Part shown: positions 1 to 12,416 of the stretch, piece after piece
Layout: each line of letters starts with the position of its first letter
Position numbering within the stretch: position 1 is the stretch's first letter
Assembly (NCBI RefSeq): GCF_945859705.1
Contig: NC_079136.1
Location: 82,212,867 to 82,276,866 of the forward strand
Source: Episyrphus balteatus
Lineage: Eukaryota; Arthropoda; Insecta; Diptera; Syrphidae
DNA length: 64,000 bases
Reading direction: 5' to 3'
The notes under the pieces: model-generated
What the model saw: the letters and a program-made list of their open reading frames with translations, nothing else
The model's database searches: none
Told to the model about the DNA's origin: nothing
Position numbers and translations under genes: made by a program

Positions 1-670
1 CGATGATTTTACGTGATAACGTCGTCAGAAAACAAGTTGTGTGCTTTTGTTTAAAATGAGTCAATTGAAGCGTTTACTTCAAACAAACAATCATAATTTA
101 CAAGAAAAAGCTAAAAAAAAAACTTTTTTTATTTTCTCATTATATTAATTTTTTTATTTATAGCTTACAAAAAAAATTATGCAATTTAAAAGTCAAGTAT
201 TTCTTCTTAAGAATAAAACCATTTTTAAATTTTTACAATGTGCAAAAAGCATAAAAATAATTTATTGAAAACAATCATTTTCATCAAAAAAAAAGCAAAG
301 AAAACATGAATTTTTATCTTCTTACGTCATTAATTCCATTTTTTTCCCTAACAAGCTGTAAAAAATTTTATACAATCTGAAAGCTTATAGTCTTAGCTCA
401 AAATATATATATCGATCAGATCTATGAGACATCTACAAAAAGAGCTAGAATTTTTTAAACTCGATGAAATTTCACTAAAAAAAAGCAAAAAAAAACATTT
501 ATTTTTATGTTCTCAGCCTATGGAATCAATTTTTTTGTTTGACAACCTTTAAAAAATTTTTAACAATGTGTAAGCTTATTATTTCACCTTTTATACGACG
601 TATCAATCTCATGTCAAAGATGCCTACAAGAGAAGTTAGAATTTTTTAAAGTCAACCATGTCGAATTTCC
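1..670. repeat. Degenerate ~190-bp direct repeat
   Basis: The stretch is built of diverged direct repeats. One unit starts at an AAGCAAAG block at 293 and a second at the matching block at 483, giving a period of about 190 bp. Both units carry the same landmarks in order: an A-rich block, a TTTTTATSTTCT block, an ACAATSTG...AAGCTTAT block (372 and 563), a short segment of the type CTACAARAGARNTAGAATTTTTTAAA, then the next unit. A weaker third unit may precede them (105-292). No coding potential is visible. It resembles part of a larger repeat family also found near 46080. Confidence 0.55.
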
Positions 671-2700
671 AGACTGAGATTACGGTACTTCCCACACTGG
701 TGGCTGTTCGGGGGGCAACAGATCTCCACTGGTGTTTTTAGGTTTTTTGCAAGTTTCTTGATTTAACATTGTGTAGCTTGAAGTTAGTCTACCGTTATGT
801 GTGATATACCAAATGAAAGGTAAGGATGCTCATAAAAGTTTAATAAAATTTCTATCTGCTCTTGATCAAAAGTTATAACCTGTTGAATTCTAAAATTATA
901 TTTTATCGTTATCTTCTCACACATATAGTCGTGGTCATGGTCTATCATTACTTCATATACTTTATTCCTGTATCTATTAAAGAAAAAAAGATAAAAATAA
1001 AAAACGATGAAAATCGGTTAAAAACGGTCAAAAAACGTGTTTTTTAAAAACTTGTTTCTTCCGTTTTTCAGTCCAAACTCATAAACCATTCCAATTTTTT
1101 GCACATGTTCGCATAAGACCTACATGTCCTATAAGTTTGAGATTTTTTGAACGCTAAAAAAAAAGCTAAAAATCAAAAAACAAGGTGTTTTTCAAAAATT
1201 CATATTTCGAAACGCAGAGTATTGGAAAAAAATCCGTATGAGACGCCTAATTTTTTTTCCCCTCATCTTTCACTTGGCATCTTTAGAATTGTCAAAAAAA
1301 TTGCCTTTACCCAAAATCATCATTTTGTCATAGCCCCAACACGTGTACAATGTTAAAACAAAACGTTATAGCTTAGTTTCAAAAATTTTTAGAATTTTTT
1401 CTTAAATACAGTTATTTTTAAATTAATCTCATCTATCTATAGCAAAAAAATCAATTCTCTACAACTTCGCGTTTAGATTTTAGCCCAAATTTCATCTTTC
1501 CGTTTTACCCCTGTTTACCCTATTAAATGACGGAATTTTTAAAAATCCTTCATTTAGATTAAGCTTTAGTTTATTATCTTTCAAATAAGCTATAGAAGAT
1601 TTTTGTATCTCTAATAGTTTATTTTGAATTTTGAATTGAAATTTTTTGCCGCACTGCGAAAGTGCGAGAGTGTAACGTTAGAAAATGGCGTCACTTTTTT
1701 GTGGTGGTTGCCATGGTTCATCGATTTATAAGACATTATCACGTCAAAAATTATTTATTAGTAGAAAATCAGTGACGAGTGTATAGATAAGGAAAAAAAA
1801 ATCAATTGGACAGCAACAGATGGCTGTAAATGGAGGGGGAGAAAAAAGGAACAAGAGTTAAAAACGGTTTTTATCAACGATTTCTGAAAAAAATTTAACC
1901 CCTCTTGCAGAAAAAAATTACATGTAAAAGTTGCAGGGAATTAATAATGAACTGTACATCTTCGATACAGACCATTTTTCACAAAACCTCAAAAATAATG
2001 AGAAAAATACAAAAAACTTATTGTTTGTTTATTAGTTTTAACACAAATAATTGGATTTTGACAAGATTTTGTGAAAATGTTTTTTAGTCTCAAAAAAGGT
2101 TGAATTTTCTTTAAAGCAAAAAATTATTTTTAAAATTTCAATACAGCAAAAAAAAGAATAAAACATTTTGCAGTCGATTTTTGTTCTGTTACCTGTTAAT
2201 TAATTTTAATGATTTAATGATCATTTTAATGATGCAAAAACATGTTGGTTTGGTAACTACTGAGTTACTACTCAAGAATTTCAAAAATAAATGTTTTTTC
2301 TTAATTTTTTGTCCACTATGACATCGGATTTAGATATACATACATAATACATACTAGAACATTTCAATATCCATCGATATATTTCTATGATAACCTTTGA
2401 AAATTTTCTTTTCATGGTACCATCAAGGGGGGAAACAAAAAAGTTAATATTATTTTGTGCAAAAGTATAATTTTATCAAAAGAAGGATAATAATGTCAAT
2501 ATGTTTTATAGTAATCATCAAAGACTTTAAAATTATGTCAAAGTATTTTTTCTGTTAAAAATTTCTTTTTAGTAGATCTCACTGTTTTTAATTTAAAATC
2601 GAAATATTTTCTAAAGAACTAGCTACTCCTAGGCAAAATACGAACACCATTTTTTGTTTTATAAAGATAAAGATAGCATCCATTTTGCTAAAGAATTTTA
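671..2700. repeat. AT-rich spacer with diverged repeat shared with 45.6-46.8 kb
   Basis: There is no supportable gene; the open frames are short and lack known motifs. Segments 1080-1720 and 1905-2090 are recognisably similar to 46170-46760 and 45690-45830. Shared landmarks include GCACATG, CATATTTCGAAACGCAGA, TTTACCC, TCTTTCARATAAGCTATAGAA and an AAAATGSCGTCACTTTT block. The two segments occur in the opposite order in the other copy, so the element has been rearranged or is made of exchangeable modules. The similarity was judged by eye. Confidence 0.5.
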
Positions 2701-2737
2701 TATGAAAACGGATATTTTCGACATTTTTAGATTTTTT

Positions 2738-3350
2738 TTATAACCAATCAAGAATTTATTACAGTTTTTGTGCCCCAAAACGGACAACAGTTAGTAAGCA
2801 ATTTTGCATCGAACTAATTTTTTGTTTCGTTTTTTAAGTTGCTTTTTTTCACTTTTATATAATTTTATTAAAAAAAATACACCTACATATGTATATGAGT
2901 AGAGTATTAATTTTTTTTCGCTTATTATTAAAACCCAGTTAATTTTCTTAAAATTTTTTTTTTTTTTTTTTTTTATAAAAAAGAATACTGAAAGTATTTT
3001 TTTTTTTAATTAACAAACTGGAGTTTTAATAACTGGGCTATAATAATAAGCTAATAAATGAATACTCATAAAAGTGTTTTTTTTTTATTAAATTATATAA
3101 AAGTGAAAAAAAAAACAACTTAAAAAACGAAAAAAAAAATCAGTTTGATACAAAATTGCAGAGATACGGTTGTCGTAACTTGTTTGGCAAAGATAAACCC
3201 AGTTATGGGAAAAGAGTGCAAAATTCATAAAAACCGTTATAACCCGAAAACGGGACGAAAACGAGTAAATTACCTCGTAATTTTTTCGACTTAAAATGAC
3301 CTCATCAATTCATGGTTTTCATTTGGGCGGTATCTGTGGGACTGTATGAC
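2738..3350. mobile_element. Foldback repeat, family A copy 1
   Basis: Two arms (about 2738-2960 and 2965-3175) are reverse complements of each other around a T-rich centre near 2960. Landmarks such as AAACCCAGTTAATT and TTTTATATAATTT in the left arm recur inverted in the right arm. A non-inverted tail (TTTGGCAAAGATAA through TGGTTTTCATTTGGGCGGT) follows. The same arms plus tail occur at 32585-33487, so this is a mobile family. This copy lacks about 85 bp at the end of the right arm that copy 2 retains. No transposase is visible. An 86-codon minus-strand ORF overlapping the tail has no recognisable motif. Confidence 0.7.
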
Positions 3351-5351
3351 TGGGTTGCTCAAAGTTTTAATTTTTTTTTCATAAAAATTTGTTTGACCCC
3401 TTGTAGCTCCATGTGACATTTCTGTAACAAACCGAAAAAGATCGCCCAAAAGCTGTAAAAAACATATTTTAATTCTTTTAAAGCTTCTTACATAATCTTT
3501 AAGAATTGCTTTATCGAAATAATGCGCCATATTTCTAATAAATAGCACCAATAGTTTTTAATTGGCAGTTAATGTTGAAAGTTCGGCTTTTTTGGAAAAC
3601 AAGCAAATTTATGTAAAAACTACGAAATTCAGAAAAAATATTTTTCGTGCATAAACTAACGGAGTTTTATTTTTGGATTTTAGAAATGCGCCTAAAAATA
3701 AATATTAGATAGCTTTTTGTTTGAATTTTTGCATTTATATACAAAAATTAATTATTTAAACTTTTTTTTTTACTGCGTAAATTTCGAAATAACTAAGCAA
3801 ATAATGAATTTATTAAATTTTTAAAAAATACGTGTTTTATTATAGCTAAAGCCCTTTCGATTGACATTATTAATTTTAAAATGTACGATGTTGGGTTACA
3901 AGGGGTTAAGCTAAAACTATGAGAAAAAATGTAAAATTCGTTCTTCAAAGTCAAGAAACAACATCTTTAGTACATTTTTTTTTTTTAAGAATGATGCAAA
4001 AAAATATTTTTTTGTTTTGTGGCCAGTTTAAAATAAATTCAATTTTATTGGTTTGTACTTCAAAATAATGCGTACCTACTTTAGTTAGGCTCATCAGTCA
4101 GATAATGTGGTACACTTTTATAATACGCAACATTTAAGTTGACAGTATACGAATAAAAACAAATTTGTAAAGAAAAAAATATTGTAAAGAAAAAAATAAA
4201 ATTTTAAGAGCTAAATATTACGAAATACCTTGTCTCCTTCAATATTAAATGGATATAAATATGTATTTTGATTGAGACTCTGTGTGAAATAAATTAGCAA
4301 TTGAATTTGCCCAAAGTACCTAACCCCATGAATTTGCGGCTTTCTTAAAATAAGCTAATAATAAGTGAAGGAAAAAGATCCCTGCGACTTAAACGCTTAA
4401 TATAAACTTTTTTGAATATCGTCATTTTATATTTATTCTGTTCCTAAAGAAATGATTGGAAAAGCATCCCAGTACAATTCCAAATTTCAAGAAATTCCAT
4501 GTTTAAATAAAATTATTGGTAAATTGGAATTGAAGGTAAAAAAACAGGGCTGGTAGAAAACCACCTTTGAGTATTGAGTCACAAAATCTTCTTTTCGCTA
4601 TAAATTTAAAACTATCAAAAATAATCTTTGTTTTATTTTGGAAATAGGTTAGCGACAGTCCCAGGCCCCCACAGCTTTAAATGCGGCCCTGTCTGTGGAA
4701 CAACCTGTATATAATCAACGAAAAATATTCCTTATTTTATCTTCAAAACAATAAAAGTCTAACATTTTGTTTGATGAAAATAAATCATGTCTTCGTATAA
4801 TGCATGTTAAAAGCTATCAATCATTATAATCCCCCTCAGAAGTGTTTATCTCACTTTAAGTTTTCCTAAATTCAATAATTTTAGAATATTTTTTTTTTTA
4901 GATTTTCAAAAAAACCATAATAAAAATATGCCACTCTTAAAATAAAAGGCAAAATTTCATTTCTCTTTCACTAAATGAATTAAGCTCACACATAAAAGCG
5001 GACCAAAAATAATTAGCTTGAAAATATTTACAAAGTTGATTTTTTTTTGCATTCAATCCAAAATAAACATTTTTTGATTTGAAATGTAAACATGTGTATT
5101 TTAGTGCATATTAGTTTGACTTATAAATACTAAGTTCAAAAAATGTAATGCAAGATATTTGCATCATGTGAAGGTATAAGAAATGGCAATTTATTATTAT
5201 TGTTTTCTCATAAACAAAAACAATATTTTAACGAAATTGAATTTCAAGCGAATTCCTTCAAACACCTCGTTGATAATGCGACGAGTGAAATGAAAGTGTG
5301 AAAGAAATTAATTTTAAATAGACTGAGAAGTATTGTTGTTTTTTGGGTAGG
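3351..5351. other. AT-rich spacer, nothing recognised
   Basis: Two kilobases of AT-rich sequence without a credible ORF, RNA gene or clear inverted-repeat element. Homopolymer runs of A and T are frequent. Confidence 0.5.
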
Positions 5352-5353
5352 TA

Positions 5354-6298
5354 GGGTAAGGTGGTATAAGAGTGCGCATTTTAGACAAAACACCAAATAA
5401 AACAATAACAAAAAGAATTTAACTACTTTTTTTATATATAGTTTTTAGTTTATAATCAAAGCAACGAAGAAAACTTAAAACTGGTAACAAAAATGTATTA
5501 ATTCAAAAGTTATAAACAAAATACCACATTAGAAAATTTGCGCACTCTTATACATCCTATTGTGTAAGAGTGCGCGGTTTAGTTTGTAAGAGTGCGCAGC
5601 TGCGCACAGGTGTAAGTTCGCACAAAAGTCGCAAATAAAACTGCCTATCTTTAAATAAACAGAGTATTTATCGACCGATCACTCCTTGCATGAGGAACAA
5701 TCTATTTATTCTTCGATTAATGGTTCCGAGAAAATTTCGACATTTTCTAGTTACTTTCATTCGCTTGTTTTTTGTAAAACTTGTATTTGGTTTCTTTTTG
5801 GTTGGAATTGCTTTTTCTAGCTGCTGTTTGCTGGTATATGGACAAATGCCAGTTATTTTGAAGCCTTGGATAGCATTTACTGCTCTTATAACCCGCGCAC
5901 TCTTATACATCATCATGGTGCGCACTCTTACACGTTCAGACATGTAATCGAAGAATATACATGTATTTCACAATGCACTTTATGACCAATCTTACGTGTT
6001 CCTCAAATGTTTCTTTTTGTCGACATTTGAATGTCCCATACTTTGTTTATTGTTATTTTTTGTTGTTAAGCGGAAAATTTAATTTGTTTGGCAAGAAAAA
6101 TTGGAAAAAAAAGTGATAAAAAACTTAAACTTAACTAGCACCTCTGTTTACAAACACATTTGCATGAAATTTTGACAGCAGATCAAACTCATTTAGATCT
6201 TTCGAAAATAAGTGCATTCAGTCTTATTCTCCCTTTCAAACCGTAGAAAATCGCTTTGCGCACTCTTATCAACCGCGCACTCTTATACCATCCTACCC
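5354..6298. mobile_element. Pogo-like DNA transposon remnant, TA target site
   Basis: The element is 945 bp. Its left end reads GGGTAAGGTGGTATAAGAG and its right end is the near-perfect inverse (CCATCCTACCC). It is flanked on both sides by TA (5352-5353 and 6299-6300), as expected for Tc1/mariner/pogo insertion. Inside are eight exact copies of the 10-mer AAGAGTGCGC or its complement (5368, 5540, 5566, 5588, 5895, 5920, 6258, 6275), probably transposase binding sites. The central part holds a relic of a pogo-type transposase on the minus strand. The family call comes from the TA duplication plus the C-terminal motif; the rest of the transposase is missing, so the copy is not autonomous. Confidence 0.75.
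5668..5943 (-). pseudogene. Pogo/DDE_1-type transposase C-terminal relic
   Basis: This minus-strand frame of about 91 codons contains a run of the type GFKITGICPY, about 50 residues before a lysine- and arginine-rich tail. The pattern G-F-x-x-T-G-I-x-P is typical of the end of the DDE domain in pogo/Tigger/Jerky-type transposases, which cut and paste DNA at TA sites. The CENP-B-like DNA-binding domain and the catalytic aspartates are absent, so only the 3' end of the gene survives inside the terminal repeats. The overlapping plus-strand frame is a shadow. The reading is an inference from a single motif plus context. Confidence 0.5.
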
Positions 6299-6300
6299 TA

Positions 6301-8170
6301 TATCGAATTTTTGAAAAAGAGAGTATTTTTTAGCAAAATCTTCAAACTAAAGTATCAAATATAAAACCGGTATTTTTACTTGTCACATCCGTTACAGTGC
6401 TAAATCGAATGATTTTGATCATTTCTTTTTTCATTAAGCAATTATTTTTTTAAAAAGAATTAACGTAGTTACACAGACAACATTTTGTACTTTATACGCA
6501 TTTCCTAATTAAAAATTGGGGATTCTTACCGTCACACTCGTGACATGTAAATTTTGTTCAAATTTTAAATGATTTATGTTCAATAAATAGTTTTTATATG
6601 TTTAAATGACAATATGAAGAGGAATTAAATAGTAGAACCAAAAAAAAAAAAAATTATGAAAAGAGTGTCACACCCGTTCAATATTATGCGTGCATTATGC
6701 AATTGCAAAATGTATGTTCAGATATTTTTGCTGATGTTAAATGACATGCATATTAATTTGGGACACTACTTCCTGGGATATTCTAATTTCTAGTATATAC
6801 AAACTTTGATTTCTCAGCCCCGCGCTGCACGATCCTAAAATTCTACAATCTGATTTTGATTTCTGCCAAGAACTATTACAGAATTTCTCTCGATTTTAAA
6901 TTTCATTTAAAATCTTTATTTTTTTTTTCTCATTCAAAATTATCAAATGCATTAATTTAGCGCAAAACTATACTGTGTCTCCTCCTCTTGTATTTTTTGG
7001 GGAAGCCTTGTGCAGAAGTCAGTGTCATTGCCAGAGACATTCTGTAGAAATATTTTCTTTTTTATGTTATGTACGTAGGTATGTATATTTGAATTTATTT
7101 TGTGTAGAAAAGAAATAAATCAGCATTCACGTGGATTCGTGACAATTTCTAGGATTTAATTAAACACCGTTTCACAGTCTGATGAAAAAGTATAAAAAAA
7201 TGGAATTAAGTTCTCTTCTTTCAATGTTCTGTGGAATTGGACATACAGATTTATCATGATAAATAGAATTTTTAATTGTTTTATTAATTCAATGGATTTG
7301 AATTGAATTTTTATTATAAAAAAAAAAGAAAATATATTCAAGGATTTTATTTTTATTCAATGTCATTCAGTTTTTAGTGGGCCTCAAGTTATATACAAAA
7401 AAAATCTGTTTTTATTATTTTTATTATTCACCGCAAATATAAAAACATTAAAAAAAGGAAGGGATTGAAAAAATACCCCCTTTGAAAAAAAAAAAATAAG
7501 CAAAATAAATTTCTACGTACCGAACAAATTAACATTGATTTCCTTCTACGAATAAACTATCATTCTTATATCAAGCTCAGTGAAGGCAATTCTTTACTTT
7601 GCAATAATTGTCTTCTACACCTTTCTTAATTTTAAAATTATTCTCAAATGATTATGTGCATATTTTAAAAATGCAAAAAAGATCCTATTTAGATAATTCC
7701 CATTTAATCAGTATGCTTAGTGGAAGCCAGGTGTTTGATAAGAAATGGGCAATTTTTTTCTTTTTAATCCATGGTGTTTGCATAAATTTTTCATTTGATT
7801 TGCTGGTTCACTTAGCTCATACATAATTTATTCAATGGAACTATCAGCGATTTAACTTTTTTTTGATTGTAGATTACAGACAAAATATTTTGTGTAAGAA
7901 AATTTAGGTAATACCTTGTTTCAGAATAGAAATTGTACCTACTTTAAATAAAGATTGCAGGTTTACTTATGAAGTTTTGAATTCGGTACATGAAAGATAA
8001 AGTTTGAAACTATGTAAATGTGATTCTACAATTGGGTGTTTTCGAAAAAAAGTAACCGAATGTTTTAAAATTTTGGCAAGTGCATATCAAGTATGGGACA
8101 AGTAGGTATTGGTTTTGTCTACAAAAAATGCTAAAATGTATGTGAATTTATAGGTACATAATATATACCT
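6301..8170. other. AT-rich spacer, nothing recognised
   Basis: No gene, RNA or bounded repeat could be supported. Short open frames at 7156-7341 and 7608-7826 have low-complexity, AT-driven composition. Confidence 0.5.
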
Positions 8171-8171
8171 T

Positions 8172-9100
8172 AGGGTGGGTCAAAAAAATCGAAATTCTTT
8201 TTTTTGAATTGGTACTCCGAAAAATCGATTGCTAGACCCCTCTAAAATATACACACCAAATATGAGCTCTTTATATTAATGGGAAGGTCCTCCGCTTTGC
8301 AATTTTCCATTTTTACATCAAGCTTCTACTAAAAAAAAAATAATTTTTGTATTAATTGACTTTTTAGCAAATTTCTTTTCATATTCTTGTAGGAAATTGA
8401 ACGCTTTACAAAAAAGGCCTTATAAACTTTTGAGTAGATATTTGAGGTCCAAAAATCGAGAAAATCCTTAAAAATTCGTTTTTTGTTCTTAATTTTGTAA
8501 CAAATTGAAAAATTATAATGATCAAACGCGCAGGACATATTCTTGTTGAAAATTGGTTGCTCCACAAAAAAGATCTTATTAACTTTTTTCATTAATCTAA
8601 CCATTCTAAAGATATTCGAGGTCAAAGTTAAAAAAAAATATAAAAACATTTTATATTTTTAAAAAATTTCTAATTACTGAAACTTCATTATTTTCAAATT
8701 AGCAAGATATATTCTTGTAGGGTCTTAAACGTTCAACAAGAATATATCCTGTGCGTTTGATCATTATAATTTTTCAATTTGTTACAAAATTAAGAACAAA
8801 AAACGAATTTTTAAAGATTTTCTCGATTTTTGGACCTCAAATATCTATTCAACGGTTAGATAAAATAGAGCGTTCAATTTCCTACAAGAATATGAAAAGA
8901 AATTTGCTAAAAAGTCAATTAATAAAAAAATTATTTTTTTTTAGTAGAAGCTTGATATAAAAATGGAAAATTGCAAAGCGGAGGACCTTCCCATTAATAT
9001 AAAGAGCTCATATTTGGTGTGTATATTCTAGAGGGGTCTAGCAATCGATTTTTCGGAGTACCAAATCCAAAAAAAATTTTCGATTTTTTTGACCCACCCT
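8172..9100. mobile_element. Long-armed foldback element, AGGGTGGGTC termini
   Basis: This is a 929-bp palindromic element. The outer ends AGGGTGGGTCAAAAAAATCG and its inverse ending GACCCACCCT are followed by arms of almost 400 bp that stay complementary through landmarks such as AAGGTCCTCCGCTTTGCAAT, AAGCTTCTACTA and GAAATTGAACGC. The loop lies at about 8550-8735. Within the left arm and loop a unit of about 160 bp is iterated (TTCTTGT...AAATTG...ACAAAAAAG...AGATATT(T/C)GAGGTC twice), recalling the iterated arms of Drosophila FB elements. Flanking target duplication is unclear (TTA is possible). Open frames on both strands are shadows of the arms. No transposase is present. Confidence 0.8.
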
Positions 9101-10013
9101 TTATACCTACAATATGAAAAAAAGATTAAAATAAGATAAAATTCGTTTTTGAAAAGAAAAAAATTAAATCTTAAGTCAAATTGAGCTCCAAATCAAGTAG
9201 GTACCTATGCAATTTTTTAAAGATGGAAAAAATATTTTTTTTAATATAAAAAACTTTGGTATGCCAATTTTTAACAATAATTGTATTCAACATCTAAAAC
9301 CAAAATTTCCAAGATATTAAATGTCCCGTTTTCGAAAGTTTGATTGATTTGATTTAATTTGAAATTTTCATTTTTTTTTTTTTTCCTAAGGTTAATTTTT
9401 TAAAAAAATTATTTTTCATTTATGTATATTTAAATAAAATAAATGCCTTTTTTAAATTCTTTATAATCGAATTATTAGTTTGGGAGAAAATCTGATTTAA
9501 CAAAAAATAACAATACTTTTGCAGATATCGACATGGCGGATAATAGTTTTCGAAAATAATAAAATATGATTTAAAAAAAAAAAAAATCATTGCAGCTGTT
9601 TTTTAGAAAATCGGTACATGACAGATGCCATTATTTTTTTTCCAAGAAAAGAAATTAATTCCAAAAACCTCTCTGGAGAGTCTGCAAAAATTGCTACATA
9701 CCATGTTTGATCTTAATCATTCTTAAGTTGGTATGTAATTTATGGATTATTTTTCAGCCTTTTATTTTATATTTACAAGGAATACTTTTCAAGATTTTAT
9801 GTTGGTATGTTCACCTCTAGTAAAAACTTTCAAAATTCATTATTTTAAAATACACTTCTTTATTCTTTCTTAAAAAGGCATTATTCACTCTACCATTTGA
9901 AGTAATACGGGTCCTAATGGTTGGTTACTGCGATTGACTGTAGTGCTAGATGTTGTGGGTTTAAATCCATTTTTTGATTTTTTCTTTTGTTTTTGAAATA
10001 TCATATTTTTTAA
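9101..10013. other. AT-rich spacer with weak tRNA-like segment
   Basis: Mostly unstructured AT-rich DNA. Segment 9910-9968 reads like a decayed tRNA or tRNA-derived SINE head: TGGTTGGTTACTG resembles an A box and GTGGGTTTAAATCC resembles a B box (consensus GGTTCRANNCC) about 40 bases later. The match is imperfect and no cloverleaf was established. Confidence 0.3.
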
Positions 10014-10015
10014 TA

Positions 10016-10120
10016 CAGTCGACTCCTTCTAAGTCGAACTCCCTCTAAATCGAATTTCCCTCTATAACTCGAAACTAATTTGTATGTCCCGTGAAAGTTC
10101 GACTTAGAGTGAGTCGACAG
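10016..10120. mobile_element. 105-bp pogo/Tigger-type MITE
   Basis: The ends are CAGTCGACTCCTTCTAAGTC and an inverse copy ending GAGTCGACAG; the arms match over about 25 bp with three mismatches. TA lies on both sides (10014-10015 and 10121-10122). The CAGTCGACTC type of end with TA duplication is characteristic of pogo/Tigger elements. The whole element is little more than its two inverted repeats, so it depends on a transposase supplied elsewhere. Its ends differ from those of the 5354-6298 element, so the two are separate families. Confidence 0.75.
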
Positions 10121-10122
10121 TA

Positions 10123-12412
10123 GTTGATTTTTAAGAAAAAAAAAAAAAACAAAGTTACAAATTCATTAAAATTAAAAACTAACTTTTTGTTTCTTTAAGT
10201 ATTTTTTAACTTTAATATTAAAATTAAAAATACAATTTTTTTGAACAAAATTTCATTTTATTTTAAGAATTTTGTGTTTTTTTTTTGTGGATTTTTAAAG
10301 CCCGCATTTCCTAAAACTGAACATAAATATTTGTATGAATATAAGTCTTTATTTAAGCAAGTGCATGTTTTGCATAAGTAAATTTTCTCCATTTTTCTCA
10401 AAGAAAAAGTCTTAAGTGAAACATAAACTGCTTATGTTATTTCTTCTATTAAGATTATGTTATTCTTAAACGGACCTAGGACATAGTTTGAAATTCGTGC
10501 AAACCACTAAGCTGAATCTAACTTTATATTTTTCACTCAAATATTTATGAATCGTATCAGAAAAAGGGCGCCTAAAAGAACTGTTCGACCAACTTTTTCG
10601 CATTCTTAAAATTACCTTGCGTGTGTCTGGTTATGTTAATGGTTCTATATATTCAAAATTGAACTGTTTTTTTTTTATACTCTTAACAACAGCTAATAAA
10701 AATATTACATCACATTATTTGCTAATAGGGTTGTTATATTGCATTACCTGTCAGCAACCCTTCTTTATAATTAGGTTTTTGTAAGGAATTCTTGGTTTTC
10801 TAATTAAAAAAAATTATGACGCTATATTTTATTTTTTGTATTTAATGAGTAACATAAATTTTACACCAAGATATCGTGTTAACGCTTGTAACCTTTAAAC
10901 CTTAAATAATAAATTATAACTTAAAATAAAGGAAAGAACTTTTTATTTATAAATTCTTAACTATAAATATATAAATAAATTTCTTCTACAAATACGTTTC
11001 TTTTCTTTTTAGGTGAGTGCTTGAAGTTGCTTTCAACCAAAAATCCTTTATAATAACCTACCATTTGTATATGCATACGTAGTGGTAAGTCTAAATAACT
11101 ATTTACCTTTGATATGCTCCCAAAATTGGATTTCAGAAAAAAACAAAACTAGAAATTGAATATTTTGAGGCTTTAATCAAATTTTTTTTAACTATGAAAC
11201 CTTAATTAAGCCCTTTATAATATTTTCATCAAGAATATATGAAGCATTTTCCCTTTGAAGAACCTGTAACACAAACAGCAAACTATTCACTTTGTTCTCA
11301 TTTTAAACAAAAGATAAATAAGAGTGGAGTTCATCTTGGTCCATATTATTCAAGCCTATGACATGGACAGAACATGTATCATACAGTTATAAAAAAGCCC
11401 CAAAAAAGAACTTAATTTGTTCTTTTATTCTAGTCACGAATTTGGTGCTAAGGGCTTTCGCACTTATACCCTGCTGCGGATATAGAATTAGTTTTACCGA
11501 AAATAAAATCTACTCTGTTGTATGGTGCATCGTGTTTCTGTATTTTTAGGTTAGCAGCATTGCATCAAAAGAGTAAAATGATTTATAATTTATTTGAATA
11601 TATCCGCTGTACGTATAGATGAAGTCTATTGTTTTTATATTGTAAGGCAGTTTTTTTTTTGTATAGAAAATATGATTTGTGGATAAAATTCTACTAAATA
11701 AAACTAGACAACTTGATTAGTTTTGAGGTTAAACTCTTGCAAAATTTTATTGCAAAAAAACACGACAAATTGAGTATTCAAAAACGAGGCGATATATGGG
11801 TCTTGTTAAATAGAAATAATAGCCTGTAAAATTGTTGCTGTTGAATTGAAAATTTTCACATACACCCTATTCGAGTATCTTATTTATGCTAATTAAAAAA
11901 AAAAAAGTTACACATACACCACAGTGACCCACGTCAATCATTTGTTTTATACATAGGGTTGTCATGGTTTAAAAATATTTTCCTTCATCGTGTTAATTAA
12001 CATAAAATATGAAAATAGATGATTTGTGTCAATGGCCTCGAGACAGAAAAAAAATAACATTGTATTCAGGGAGAGAAAGTGACTTAAAATAGAAGAATAC
12101 AAAAACAACGCCACATCCTACATTAACATGTAATACCTTTAAAGAAAGCTTAGAGCTTAGCCTATTGTTTGACTTTAAAATAAAGAGCCTCCAATTTATG
12201 GTTTTTGAAAAATATATACTTAAAAAAAAATTTCGAAAAATGTATTTTTTTAATAATCACCGGCCCACAAAAAAAAGTAGTCAGTACTTTTGACCATACT
12301 TACCTATCTTTTTGTATTTTGACACGTTGAATACGAATCTGCAGTCTGTTCATTCTCAAAATTTTGAGTAAATTTCATAAAAACCTTAAAATCGCATTTA
12401 AATTGGGTATTT
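10123..12412. other. AT-rich spacer, nothing recognised
   Basis: No gene is supported. One of six scattered copies of a GTTACRYATACRCCRCAGTG motif lies at 11907-11930 (see findings). Open frames such as 11358-11549 show no domain. Confidence 0.5.
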
Positions 12413-12416
12413 TTAA

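Noticed and set aside
5690..5947. Plus-strand 85-codon frame in the pogo-like element
   Set aside because: It overlaps the minus-strand transposase relic and looks like its complement; no known domain.
8329..8960. Two open frames with similar proteins in opposite orientation
   Set aside because: They are mirror images produced by the arms of the foldback element, not genes.
9910..9968. Functional tRNA gene
   Set aside because: The B-box-like segment deviates at key positions and no complete cloverleaf or T-run terminator pairing was established; at most a SINE or pseudogene relic.
11907..11930. CACAGTG read as a V(D)J/Transib recombination signal
   Set aside because: No nonamer at 12 or 23 bases was convincing on either side, so the heptamer alone was not used for a call.
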